From Clitopilus passeckerianus (taxonomy: Eukaryota > Basidiomycota > Agaricomycetes > Agaricales > Entolomataceae): a stretch of 64,000 bases of DNA. The position numbers and the translations under genes were made by a program. Below the pieces are notes generated by a model. The model worked only from the letters and a program-made list of their open reading frames with translations. It made no database searches and had not been told where the DNA came from. Numbering within the stretch: position 1 is the first letter of the stretch; every line of letters starts with the position of its first letter. The stretch covers positions 310,001 through 374,000 of the forward strand of contig CALYLX010000150.1 of assembly GCA_944990035.1 (NCBI GenBank), read 5' to 3'. This document shows, in pieces, positions 22,323-33,000 of the stretch.

Positions 22323-23223
22323 CCACTGGTGGGCTTCAAGTAGGTCGTCATAGTGCAGAGAGTCAGCGTGCTTGTATACTGGCCAATCAGATCACTCCAA
22401 TTTCATGACGATGAGTTGATTTCACCTCATTCCAATGACTCAATCCGATCATCCCCACGTTCAATCCGGGGATAACTTTCAATCTGCCTTACTGTATCTG
22501 CCACTTGCTCATTGCCTCCTCACAGACAAGTGCTTTAAAATCTGCTTCAGAGCGAACTCCAGCGTTGCTTTCCGGCTGTCATCATTTTCTATGCCAATTA
22601 GGACCAGGCGACGATCTACGTCGAAGACGATGAAGGAGAAAAACGAAGTCGGTCGCGTTCTTTGAGCCGTTGTCGCCAGGGGGAATCTACGATTTCGCGA
22701 GGTGCTTTGGTGGCTTGTTCCTTTCCTTGCTTGCATACATCCAAGATCTAGGCGAGACCTGCCGGCCAACTGTCGTCACCGGACAAAGGAATGCTAGGAA
22801 ATGCTGCAATGATCAGGGGACGAAGACATGGCCGATTGGCGACAAACGCGTCCCAGTCGTTGAACGTGAAGCGTTAGGTTGGGGTTGGTAGCCTTATTTT
22901 AGGTTCTCTCAATCTACCCGAATTTCACCATCTTACACCCAACCGGTCGTTGAGGAAGATCAATGTTGCTGCGGCTCAAGTAACCTCGGTGTCCGCTGAA
23001 GAACACATTTGGGATCCAGGCCCTATGCATATATCTCTGTCGTCGTCACTACAGCGCTCGACTCGGAGCCACAGGGCGTCTTCCCTTTCACCCACCGGAG
23101 CTACTCTTTTCGTGAACAAGCCGGCTGGTACGGAATGTGATAGATACGCTGGAAAATCCTGAACAGTGGACGTACTTATATTCGTATCAACACTCCCCAA
23201 CTCAAAGTCTACCAAACTCCGTC
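22323..23223. other. Divergent intergenic region
   Basis: This 901 bp lies between the AIF-like gene (-) and the Crinkler-N-like gene (+), so it should carry both promoters. A CCAAT-type sequence (GGCCAATCAG) occurs at about 22381. Short open frames here show no recognisable family. Confidence 0.5.
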
Positions 23224-24051
23224 ATGGCCTCTCCCATCGGCTCCCCACGCATTCTCCCTATTAACCGCTTTTACCAGATTAACTGCAGCCTGTTCGGAGA
23301 CTACGATCCAAACCATGTCTTCACAATAAGGACGATAGCGACGGAAAATGCCGATGGTTTGAAAGAGCGTATTAAGCTTATCGTCAATCCCTTCTATCAA
23401 GGACTGCCTCCATATCAGTTCAAACTCTGGAAAGTCGACATCCCAGTCAACAAGGCGTTCAAAGATGCCATAAAGGACTTCAAGCCTGTAGAAGACCAGA
23501 TGCTCATGCCTACCGACACGATCTCTTCCGTCTTTCCTGAAGAACCCCAGGTTGATATGCTTCATATCATCGCGAAGCCTCCGTCCTTGACTGGTAAGCA
23601 GGATAGTGACAATGTCTGTTCGAGCATGTGGTTGAGACTTGGGCTCGCAGCAATTGTATCCGGTCACTGCCCCGAATTCCAGTCCTTCAAAGTCAACATC
23701 GCAGTAGGACACTGCTCCAATTCAATTGATCCAAATAATATCATCACCTTCCCCTTTGCAAGAGAGTCCACCTTTACGACGCTGAAATACGCCATCAAGG
23801 AGACGGTGAAGCCGTTATTCGACAAAGTCCCCTACCCATTGCTGAGAATTTGGATAGCCAACATACCTATTAACAAAGATCTGGGCAAGGCTTTGGGTGA
23901 GCTGGCTTTGGAAGAAGGCGAAACGATGTTTATGAATAGTGGGAAGACTCTGGAAGAGATGTTTCCGGAGGGCATGGGCACAGAGAAGTTGCATTTCGTA
24001 GTCAAAGCGCCTATTTGTTATTGTACCAAGCAGTCTTCGATTGATTCTTAA
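23224..24051 (+). CDS. Protein with two tandem Crinkler-N-like (ubiquitin-like) domains
   Basis: Two copies of a domain resembling the Crinkler effector N-terminal, ubiquitin-like fold. In copy 1 (about residues 15-122) the blocks are INCSLFGDYDPNHVFTIRT, FKLWKVDIPVNKAF and FPEEPQVDMLHIIAKPP; in copy 2 (about residues 135-250) they are FTTLKYAIKETVKPLF, LRIWIANIPINKDL and FPEGMGTEKLHFVVKAP. The shared skeleton is LK..I...V.P.F, then (L/I)W...IP.NK, then FPE......LH...K.P. An intron at 23594-23650 (57 nt, donor GTAAGC, no stop, frame-neutral) probably separates the copies; removing it gives 256 aa, retaining it 275 aa. No C-terminal enzymatic domain follows. In basidiomycetes such proteins are of unknown function; no signal peptide is visible. 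Confidence 0.72.
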   Translation: MASPIGSPRILPINRFYQINCSLFGDYDPNHVFTIRTIATENADGLKERIKLIVNPFYQGLPPYQFKLWKVDIPVNKAFKDAIKDFKPVEDQMLMPTDTISSVFPEEPQVDMLHIIAKPPSLTGKQDSDNVCSSMWLRLGLAAIVSGHCPEFQSFKVNIAVGHCSNSIDPNNIITFPFARESTFTTLKYAIKETVKPLFDKVPYPLLRIWIANIPINKDLGKALGELALEEGETMFMNSGKTLEEMFPEGMGTEKLHFVVKAPICYCTKQSSIDS

Positions 24052-24232
24052 GTAGCACTGGCTATTATTATTCTCTGAAAGTATCGTCAACGAAGGTTGT
24101 GGTTGTGGCGTAAAATACGTGGGAATCTTCCAACAATCTTACTCTTGTCATTTCACTTGTTGGCATTCACCCACTGCCTCATGGATCACCTTTATGTCGT
24201 CCACTAGGGAGCTTCTAATTTCTATCGCTCGC

Positions 24233-24749
24233 ATGCACCGTTAGTTTCTCGATTTCTTCTCTTGTCGTTCTGGCCTCCTGAGCAACACTCACTAGACATT
24301 CGTAGTCCAACTAAATTTCGCAACTTGAGGCGACATGCGGTTACTACCGGTATTTCTGGTCTCGTAAAGGTATACCTCCCTTGTATGCTCCCTCCATTTC
24401 CATTCTTACATCATCTTAAGGCAGGGAAGCCTGGTGTTTTGGTTTTCCAAGGAAGGAAGCAATCTATCTCGTCGTTTTTGGAAGCGGCCCGGTGTATGTC
24501 CTTTTTTTTATGTCATTCTGGGAAACTTGACTGAGCTAAAGTTCACCCCTAGCACTACGTTATCTGGACTTCCACCACGTCGATACACAACCAATTCCAA
24601 AGGAATATCACGACATCTGGACCGGTAATAAGCCGCCAATTTCCGGGCTCGCTGAAGTGCCCGACATGAAGACGTTGGTCGAGGCCATGGACAAGATCAA
24701 TATGAAGCAATGGTTTCGAACGGAGATGGGTATGGAGAAAGGAAGTTGA
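24233..24749 (+). CDS. Short DUF1115/Prp3-C-terminal-like protein, probably truncated
   Basis: A four-exon model (24233-24239, 24296-24369, 24421-24491, 24542-24749) gives a 119 aa protein in one frame. The sequence HHIRSPTKFRNLRRHAV, TTGISGLVKAGKPGVLVFQG and SFLEAARSPLALRYLDF resembles the C-terminal DUF1115 domain found after an RWD domain in RWDD2- and Prp3-type proteins. The N-terminal RWD part is absent; the space upstream is taken by the Crinkler-N-like gene. The first exon is only 7 nt, and the start is uncertain. The last acceptor was chosen at 24541 (CTAAAG) because the nearer CCTAG breaks the conserved frame. It may be a decayed 3' fragment of a larger gene. Confidence 0.5.
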
Positions 24750-25136
24750 AGGAGCGAGAATGGGGCGCGCTAAATAAACCATTCTGCTTGTGCATGGCCG
24801 CTGGGCCCAGATCATGTCGGTGAACATACCCAATGATGTCTGTGGTAATTTGGTGAGTATAGGCTTCTCCCCCGTCTGGTTCAGTCTTGATTGATTTGTA
24901 GAAGATGCTCTTCCCATATGCTTCGGACAGCCTCCCTACTAGAGTGGTCAGATACATCGGCCGTATGCTAGAGGCTCACCGTTGTTGCCGTACAATTAGT
25001 TGTTGTATAATAGCGACTACTGTATCACGGCACCAGAGCCTGAGATGGGCTGTGAACCTGACAACTGCGCAAAGTGTGATCTCAGTCAGCAAGTTTCCTC
25101 CTGCGTTTGTCTCCTGCATTCCTCACACGACAACCA
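24750..25136. other. Intergenic, promoter of the LysM gene
   Basis: This 387 bp separates two plus-strand genes. It should hold a 3' end and the LysM gene promoter. No coding signal is recognised. Confidence 0.45.
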
Positions 25137-26401
25137 ATGTCAAGCATATCAAAGCAGAAATACCCCGCAAAGGCCTTCACCAAGGCCGTAGCTAGTGCAA
25201 CGGCGCTCTGCCTTGCCTGCTCGGCGTCACTTCCGCCTTCGGCATTCAAAGTCAATGATTTGGCGCTTTCGCCAAGCAACTCCGGCAAACTCTTCATTAC
25301 GCCTTGTTGTCAACGACCTATCTGCACTCGATGTATTGGCTTGAATCCGCGTTTAGCAAGATATGATCCTTGCCTCGCATGCTTGGGCGGAGTGGATGTG
25401 ATTGGACACAGGTTCAAGGGTGTCTCTCTCAAAGCTGATAAGGCCAAGAGTTCCCCTAATCTGGATGGCGCAGTCAGAGATGAAGATACATTTATACTAG
25501 GCGACGACGACGATGATGATTTCGATTTCCATGGACGAAACAGTGGGGCGACGCTTGGGGAGGACGGGGTAGAGCTTGACAGTTCCGTCGGGAACCCTTT
25601 CCTCCAACCACCACCGCCGTATTCGAGCACCATTTCTTCGGATGGGTCATCTGTGAAGTCGAAGCAAGATTCCTTCGTTGGCCCGAATTCTCGCCATTCC
25701 ACACCAAGATCCACGACACCCGAGCCCCAAGGATCTGAAGGCTCTGCTTCAGAAACCAGCACCCTCAATGTCGCTGGTACCCCTGCCCCTCAGAAGTACT
25801 TCATCAATCGAAACGATACCTTGCAAGGGATAGTTCTACGGTACAGGTTGAACGTGCGTCTATTCTCTTTGTCTGATTACTGTTCGTTGTGTTGATTAAA
25901 TTACAGGCAAGCGAAGTCTGCAAGCTGAACAATCTACCTCCTTCGACACTCCGAACAACCCCACACCTTCTACATACTCGGCGCTTCATCCTCCTTCCAC
26001 CATCTACCCTCGTACCCTCTTCGTCCAAGTCACCGCAATCTTCAGTATCTCCTGAGAGACAAGAAGCACTCGAGAAGCTGCATGCCCGAGAGCGAGCTGC
26101 AAAGAAGCTGCAAACATTGGCCAAGGAGGTTGATTGGGATGTCGCAAAGGCCTATGTTGCAATTGCAGATGACGAAGAGCTGAGTAGAGTGGATCAAGAG
26201 GAGAGGGATTGGAAGCGGAAGGAAGGGCAAGGTAAACCGTTCAAATCGGGCGAAAGCTCCCTTGATTCACGGGCTGTGGAACAGTACTTGGAGGACGTTG
26301 AATGGGAGGAAGAACAGAGGCAAGCTTTGGCGAAGGCTAGTTCCTCTTCCAGGTTTCTCGGCAAGATGAGGGATGGTGGGTGGTGGCAGCAGGGGAAGTG
26401 A
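25137..26401 (+). CDS. Intracellular LysM-domain protein with Cys-rich N-terminus
   Basis: Two exons (25137-25853, 25907-26401), 403 aa. The N-terminal 85 residues carry paired cysteines (CLACSASLP, then PCCQRPICTRC, then DPCLACLG) that could bind zinc. An aspartate run follows (GDDDDDDFDF) and a serine/proline-rich disordered segment. A single LysM motif lies at about residues 222-270: YFINRNDTLQGIVLRYRLN, then ASEVCKLNNLP and the closing RRFILLP. The last 100 residues are charged and probably helical (RQEALEKLHARERAAKKLQ). There is no signal peptide, so this is unlike secreted chitin-binding LysM effectors and resembles the intracellular LysM proteins found across fungi and animals. The exact role is unknown. 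The single intron is 53 nt, inside the LysM motif. Confidence 0.83.
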
Positions 26402-27514
26402 CCCTTCTTGGAGGCATCGGTATTATTCTTAACGCTATCTACACTACCAGTTTCACCCACTTTAGAGCGCAATCGATATGATAATCTCAGCGCAGAGGTG
26501 CTCACTGGCAATGGCTTCGTTTGAACCACCTCAATTAGATAATGGTGCAAGCAATGATCATGCTTCCACTTTCTTCTTCAGACATGGAACAAATTGTTCA
26601 TTATCGGCAGCATCCATACTGGAGGTCTCCATCACCAAGGAATATGATATATGAGCAACTGGGTTCGTTCTCGGATTCATACTACTGTCGAAAGCAAAGG
26701 TAGTGTGTGTACATGTATTTGGCCAATCCAGCTCGATCTCGGTGCCTTGTGGTTACGCCACTCAACCTCTTCCCCCGTTATCTCCCTATCGGTTACTACG
26801 TCAGGAACATGGCGCCAGGTTTTGCTAGGTTTTGCTCTCATGTAAACCAACGCAGAGAATAGGCTTTACCTGAATCCGAATTATTTCCCCTGCAATTCAG
26901 ATTTCGCGGGCACGTGGACTGGCAGCCGTGCAGGGCAGTCGTCCAGCAGCAACGGACTCTGGGATGTTATGACCCACCGGAAAACGAACCCTTGTGAAGC
27001 TTCATGACAACCACTTTCTCTGGGAATCTTCCTGGCTATGGATGCTTATTCTAGGGCAAAGTTAATGTACCGTGCCCCACACCACTCTGGACAGCACACA
27101 TGGTTTTTATCAGTTTTTTTATCTCGATGGGTGACGCGTCGTGGATCTTTGCATTCCCGGAATTTCCGCTCATCGATTTCGGTAAGGGGAAAGGTACGCG
27201 ACTGAGGTCAACCAGACATTGTCAATGATGGCCCTCGATGTTCATTGGCTCGCGCGGCCTGCCGCATCGGCACATCCAATCAAATCGTTCCGCCTGACAG
27301 TTCAGCCTGCGCATGGCATATCTTTTCGACCTGGTCAATCTTTTACCGCCAGGTCCAGCATCTTTTTGAATGGAATTACAAAAGTTCTAGAGGACCATAA
27401 AGTTACTTGACGAATTTGTGACTCCACGTTACTCCCTCCCCACTTGCTTTCATTATCGGTGGCCCCCTCCCCTGCCTGCTTTTTGTACTCGGAAGTACAG
27501 GGCTTCGGACAAAA
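26402..27514. other. Intergenic region, no gene recognised
   Basis: This 1.1 kb contains only short open frames with no recognised family. It should include the LysM gene 3' UTR and the promoter of the DUF6534 gene, with pyrimidine-rich sequence at 27420-27490 just before the start. Confidence 0.5.
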
Positions 27515-29212
27515 ATGAGTACGGATGGGAGCTACGTTATGGATCCGGAGAATTGGGATGGTATTAACATTTCCTCCCTTTTTTCGCCATTGTACTGGGG
27601 TGCGTTCCGTGGTCCAGATCTATATACAAAGACATCTAATAAATTGATTTTGTTCATTTACACAGGGACAATCATATCTATGATGTGAGCTTTCATCAAT
27701 GACTTTATCACACCTACTTATTCATTAAATTGTAGCCTGTCCGGAGTCACGATTGTTCAGGCATACGTCTACTTCCCGAGCAAAGATCACACCTTCGTTC
27801 AATTTTTGGTTCGTTCGCCTCTCTTAACTACCTGCCATAAACATACTGACGGTTTTCGATTATTAGGCTGCTGCAATGCTGTACGGAATATTCACCTGGC
27901 AATTCAGTGTCACCGTACCCAAATTAATGCTCATACTTTTAGATGCCTTGATGTCGCCTCCACTGTCATGGTAGCAGAAAGCATATACCAGTACATAGTA
28001 CGCCGACCGGTTCTACAACCCCTGCATCGTGCTCACTAAGACATCTAGGTACCCCATTACGGATCTCTTTCACCGTTCAATTCGCTGAACCCTGTCCTCG
28101 CGGCGGAGTGTGGTCTTGGTGCAATAATCGTCCTCATGTACACTTCTCACTTTGTTTGCTTTCGCTCCGCTAACGATCTTGTTGTCTCAGATCGCAAGCC
28201 TACTTCTGCTGGCAAATCCATGGTGTGGTGAGGCACAAGAAAGCCGCGAAATGGCTCATACCTCTGGCCATCATCTCTTTCACATTGCTAGCCTTCGGTA
28301 ATTCTCCCTGCATGTTCAATTTCACCCTACTGAGTCTTTCTGTTCTCAGTTTCAGGTGTTGGTTGTACAATAGTCATGATCACCGACAAACATAATGTCC
28401 TTGCGAACAGAAGCCGACGGTTCAACGTTAGTATCTGCACTCAATATTCATATCATTGTCACTCACGAATCCAATAGATCTTTGCTGGTATCACTCGATC
28501 CTCCGCTGCAGTGGTTGACATCATCGCGACCTTCGTCCTGTGCTTCTATCTGGAAAACGCAAGAACGGGAATTGTGCAGTAAGTGGCTTGGGTTTCTGAC
28601 TATTGTCTTCCCGGGCGCTCATCTTTCGCAGGACCAACGTTATGATCAAGACGCTCATGCAATACATCATTCAGCGGGGTATTCTACTATCGATAGTTCA
28701 GACCGGTGTCGTCGTCTGCTTCTTCGCAAGCCAATCACGGCTCTATTGGTGAATTGACTTACTCTCAACTCCCCTTCTGGCTGACCAGACTTTCGACTCT
28801 CTAGGCTTGCATTCCACATCAACGTTACCCGTCTATACGTCAACACATTCTGTAAGTCAAGCTTGCAACCCATCACATCCACCTGACCAAACCCCACTTG
28901 AAGTCGCTATGTTGAATGGCAGGCGCCACCTGACCAAGCGTGGCGTTATCTCGGGAATGAGCAGCACTATTTACACGGGGAACAGCCACGCTCTCCAGAG
29001 TGTTACTCACAGGGCGACGAAGGCATACTCTTCGAACTCGGCAGATGTGGATGCTTACTCTTCAGAGTATGGGCTTTCCATCCACGACGAGTCATCGGTG
29101 CGTTTTGCGTTTGCCTAGCTCCTGGCTATCCCGCTCATTAACAGTGCAGGGCGTCCGTATACAACGTCCTATCATAAGGATCGAAAAATCTGTCAAGGTG
29201 GAGGAAATATAG
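27515..29212 (+). CDS. DUF6534 multi-pass membrane protein
   Basis: Membrane protein of a family greatly expanded in Agaricomycetes and of unknown function. Thirteen exons: 27515-27599, 27666-27684, 27736-27808, 27867-27880, 27943-27997, 28049-28137, 28191-28297, 28350-28426, 28478-28578, 28632-28748, 28805-28851, 28904-29097, 29150-29212; 346 aa, frame intact. Helices are visible in FSPLYWGTIISMILSGVTIV, FLAAAMLCLDVASTVMVAES, CGLGAIIVLISQAYFCW, WLIPLAIISFTLLAFVSGVG and RGILLSIVQTGVVVCFFASQ. The family's C-terminal domain is clear: ITRSSAAVVDIIATFVLCFY, then MIKTLMQYIIQRGILL and FHINVTRLYVNTFFAMLNGR. Two very small exons (19 and 14 nt) are needed to keep the conserved sequence. Confidence 0.88.
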
Positions 29213-30029
29213 ACCTTCCAGGCAGGTTCTACACCTTGCATACTGTTGCATCACATCAGCTCCAGACGTCTTACTCCATAAAGACGTTCTTATCTGACAT
29301 TCATTACCACGAAAGACGCTCTGTACCAGCACATCCCACGCACGAACCATCACGGACCTTAACACACCTTAAAATGTACAACACCTCTGTAGATCTCATT
29401 TATCAGCCAGCATACTCTGTATATGTTTCTTTGTAACTCGAATTCATTTTGATTATGGTCAGTCATCTACTGCGGGATTGGCAATGATGATTCGCCGGTG
29501 ACCCGGAGAATTTACCACAACCGGCAGAGTGAGGTCATTGTGCAATCATCTTTCCGGTCTCCCTTGGTATCTCCATGTGGGCCGATGAAGTCTATCTTCA
29601 AGATAGCACCACATCGAGAGTCTGAGGAAGCTCTATCGAAGTTGGCTGAATGATTGAAGAGATCTAAGTGTTTCTGTGCATAAAAATTCGTGAAATACAG
29701 TTCATTGAATTTCGGGGTTATCGTCCAGTTCGTCTCCGGGTGCCCGAAGATATAAATCGTGCCGATGCCGGTTGTGTCTGTACGTGAACGAAAAGGGGGC
29801 TTCTTACCATGTGTTGCAGGCGTAAAACCGCGCAGGAATCAGTTCGTATGGAGGTTTCGGGCTTATTCAGCGGAAAAATTCGACATAATGTCGATGACTA
29901 CATCGATGGATTTCAAGCCGGGGCCAAGTGTGGCGGCTCGATTTCCGGCTCGTTCAAGTTTATAATATCGGTTCCTCGTCGAGGGTCGCTGACGGCATTC
30001 TCCCACTTTCTTCGCGTCCCGTTGACAGC
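29213..30029. other. Intergenic, promoter of the ABC transporter
   Basis: This 817 bp lies between two plus-strand genes. It contains the DUF6534 3' UTR and presumably the transporter promoter. I see no gene in it. Confidence 0.5.
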
Positions 30030-33000
30030 ATGGCGGGGTCAAGCATACGAAAGTCGACCGCCTCCTCAGTAGACAGTGACTCTGAAAAGGGGTTCCCCAA
30101 CGATGGTCTTGATGAAAAGACAGGCAAGCCTTTGGGATTGGAAAATGTGAACAAACGATCAAGGTGGGATCAACCCAGTTCGACCTTGCCAAGAATGCAT
30201 ACTAATCGACGCGTTTAGGCTCCTCCGAGTACCTTTCACCTCGACAAAGCTTCCACCACCTCCTAAAGCATCAATAGACGATGCAGAGCTTATACCGGAA
30301 GCCACTGCCAACTTTTGGGACCTTATCACATTCGGCTGGATTACGCCTTTGCTTGCTTTGGGCTATTCGCGTCCTTTAGAAGCTCCGGATTTGTACAAGC
30401 TTCAAGGCCACCATGGAGCAGCTTATATTGCTGAAGTGATCAATGCATCTTTCAACAGACGTCAGAAGGAGGCAGCAGAGCACAACGAACGATTAACACG
30501 AGGCGAAATTAAGCCAGGGTTTGTGAAGAGGTTGCGGTGGACGTTGAGTGGAGGCAGAGAGGAGAAGGAGAAGCAATGGCGGGAGAAAGACGGCAAGAAG
30601 AAGGCCAGTCTGGTGTGGGCTATCAATGACAGTGTGAAATGGTGGTTTTGGTCTGCTGGTATTCTGAAAGTCATTGGAGACACTGCCCAAGTGACCAGTC
30701 CGCTTTTGGTCAAGGTATGTCGAGGGGCCCATAATTCTGACTACCCACTCACAAATTCTTTCTAGTCTATCATCAACTTTGCGACAGACTCCTATGTAGG
30801 ACATAAACTTGGCCGTTCTGTTCCATCTATTGGGGTTGGAATAGGATATGCCTTTGGTCTCATCCTGCTCCAAATCATCGCTTCACTGTGCACCCACCAC
30901 TTCTTCTACCGTGCCACCTCGACCGGTGTTCTTGTTCGTGCTGGACTAATTACAGCAATCTACACCCGTTCACTCAAACTCACATCCCGTGCACGTTCAA
31001 CCCTCACAAATGGAAAACTCGTCAACCATATCTCTACCGATGTATCCAGAGTGGACTTCTGTGCTGGGTTCTTCCACATGGCCTGGGCAGCACCCATCCA
31101 GCTCATCATCTGTTTGATCCTCCTCCTCGTGAATTTGGGTCCTAGCGCTCTTGCCGGATTCGCATTCTTTGTTCTGGCCACGCCGATTCAAACTGTGGTT
31201 ATGAAGCGTTTGTTCGCGCTTCGTGCCAAGAGCATGTTTTGGACAGATAAACGTGCAAAGTTGCTGCAGGAGCTGCTTGGTGGTATGAAGATTATCAAGT
31301 TCTTCGCTTGGGAAGTTCCTTTCCTTAACCGCATTTTTGAGTATAGGAAGAAAGAAATGGCGTATGTGGTTTCTTAATTTTTAGTATCCTCAGTTGTTCA
31401 CCCCACTTTACAGGTCTATCCGCTCTCTATTGATCATCCGTGCTGGCAACAACGCAGTAGCGATGAGCATGCCCGTCCTTGCATCCGTTCTCGCATTCGT
31501 TGTCTACTCCGCAACCGGCCACGACCTCGACCCAGGCGTTATCTTTACTTCCCTTACTCTCTTCAACCTTCTCCGGCTTCCCCTCATGTTCCTTCCCATG
31601 TCTTTCAGCTCCATTGCCGATGCATCCAACGCTCTCAATCGTCTCTATGGCGTGTTTGAAGCTGAGTTGTTGACCGATGCGCATGTTGAAGATTTCAATC
31701 TGGACGCGGCGATCGAAGTCGAAGATGCCTCCTTTACTTGGGACGCTCCCCCTCCCGATAGTGAAGAGAAAATGCCGGGATTGAAGAAGGGAAAAGGTGG
31801 CCATGGTGCTGAGAAACGCCATGGCGCCAAGAAGAATAATGGGAGTGAGCAAGTGACACTAGAGGAAAAGAAAGAGGAAGAACCTCCATTCATGGTCAAC
31901 GACGTCACAATGAGCATCCCCAGGGGTCAGCTTATTGCAATCGTTGGGGCTGTTGGTTCCGGCAAGACGTCTTTGCTTCAAGGCATAATCGGAGAGATGA
32001 GGAGAACGAAAGGTTCCATCAAATTCGGTGGAAGTGTTGGATATTGCCCACAGAGCGCCTGGATCCAAGTTCGTGTTGCTTGATGTTTAACAAAATTATC
32101 AGCACTAACTATATGCTTATAGAATGCCACCATCCGTGAAAACATTTGCTTCGGTAGGCCTTTTGAGGAAGATAGATACTGGAAGGCTATCAAAGATTCA
32201 TGTCTGGAGCCAGACCTAGAGATGTTACCCAACGGTGATATGACTGAAGTCGGTGAAAAGGGCATCTCACTCTCTGGCGGCCAGAAGCAGCGTATGAATA
32301 TCTGCCGTGCGATCTACTGCAATACCGATATCCAGATCTTTGACGTAAGTCCTCCTTCGGCATTCCTTTTCCTCCTACTTATATGCGCGTTCCAGGATCC
32401 ACTGTCAGCACTTGACGCTCATGTAGGCAAAGCCGTCTTCCAGAACGTCCTTCAAGATAATTCTCAAGGCAAAACTCGAATCCTCATCACCCATGCACTT
32501 CACTTCCTTCCGTCCGTTGACTACATCTATACCATCGTAAATGGGCGGATCGCTGAGAGGGGAACTTACGCTGAGCTTCTCGGCGCCCACGGCGAGTTCG
32601 CTCGACTAGTGACCCAGTTTGGTGCCCAAGAAGAAGAGGAAAAGGAAGAGGAAGAGGAAGTAGAAGAAGATGCCATCGAGCTGAGCCCATCCAATGCTGC
32701 GCAGAAGGCCACGGATCTGGCGAAAGAGAAGAAAAAGAAAAACGCAATCAAAGGACAGGCGTTGATGCAGACAGAGGAAAGAAACACGGGTGCAATCTCT
32801 TGGGATGTTTACAAGGAATATCTGAGTGCTGGGAACGGAAGTTGGGTTCTACCACTTCTGTTCTTCTCTTTGGCCTTCATCCAGGGAGCAACAGTCCTAG
32901 CTTCTTATTGGCTGGTGTATTGGCAAGAGCTGAAGTGGAACAAACCTCAAGGGTTTTATGTACGTGATATGACAGCAGCTCTCTATGTTGTATTGGCTAA

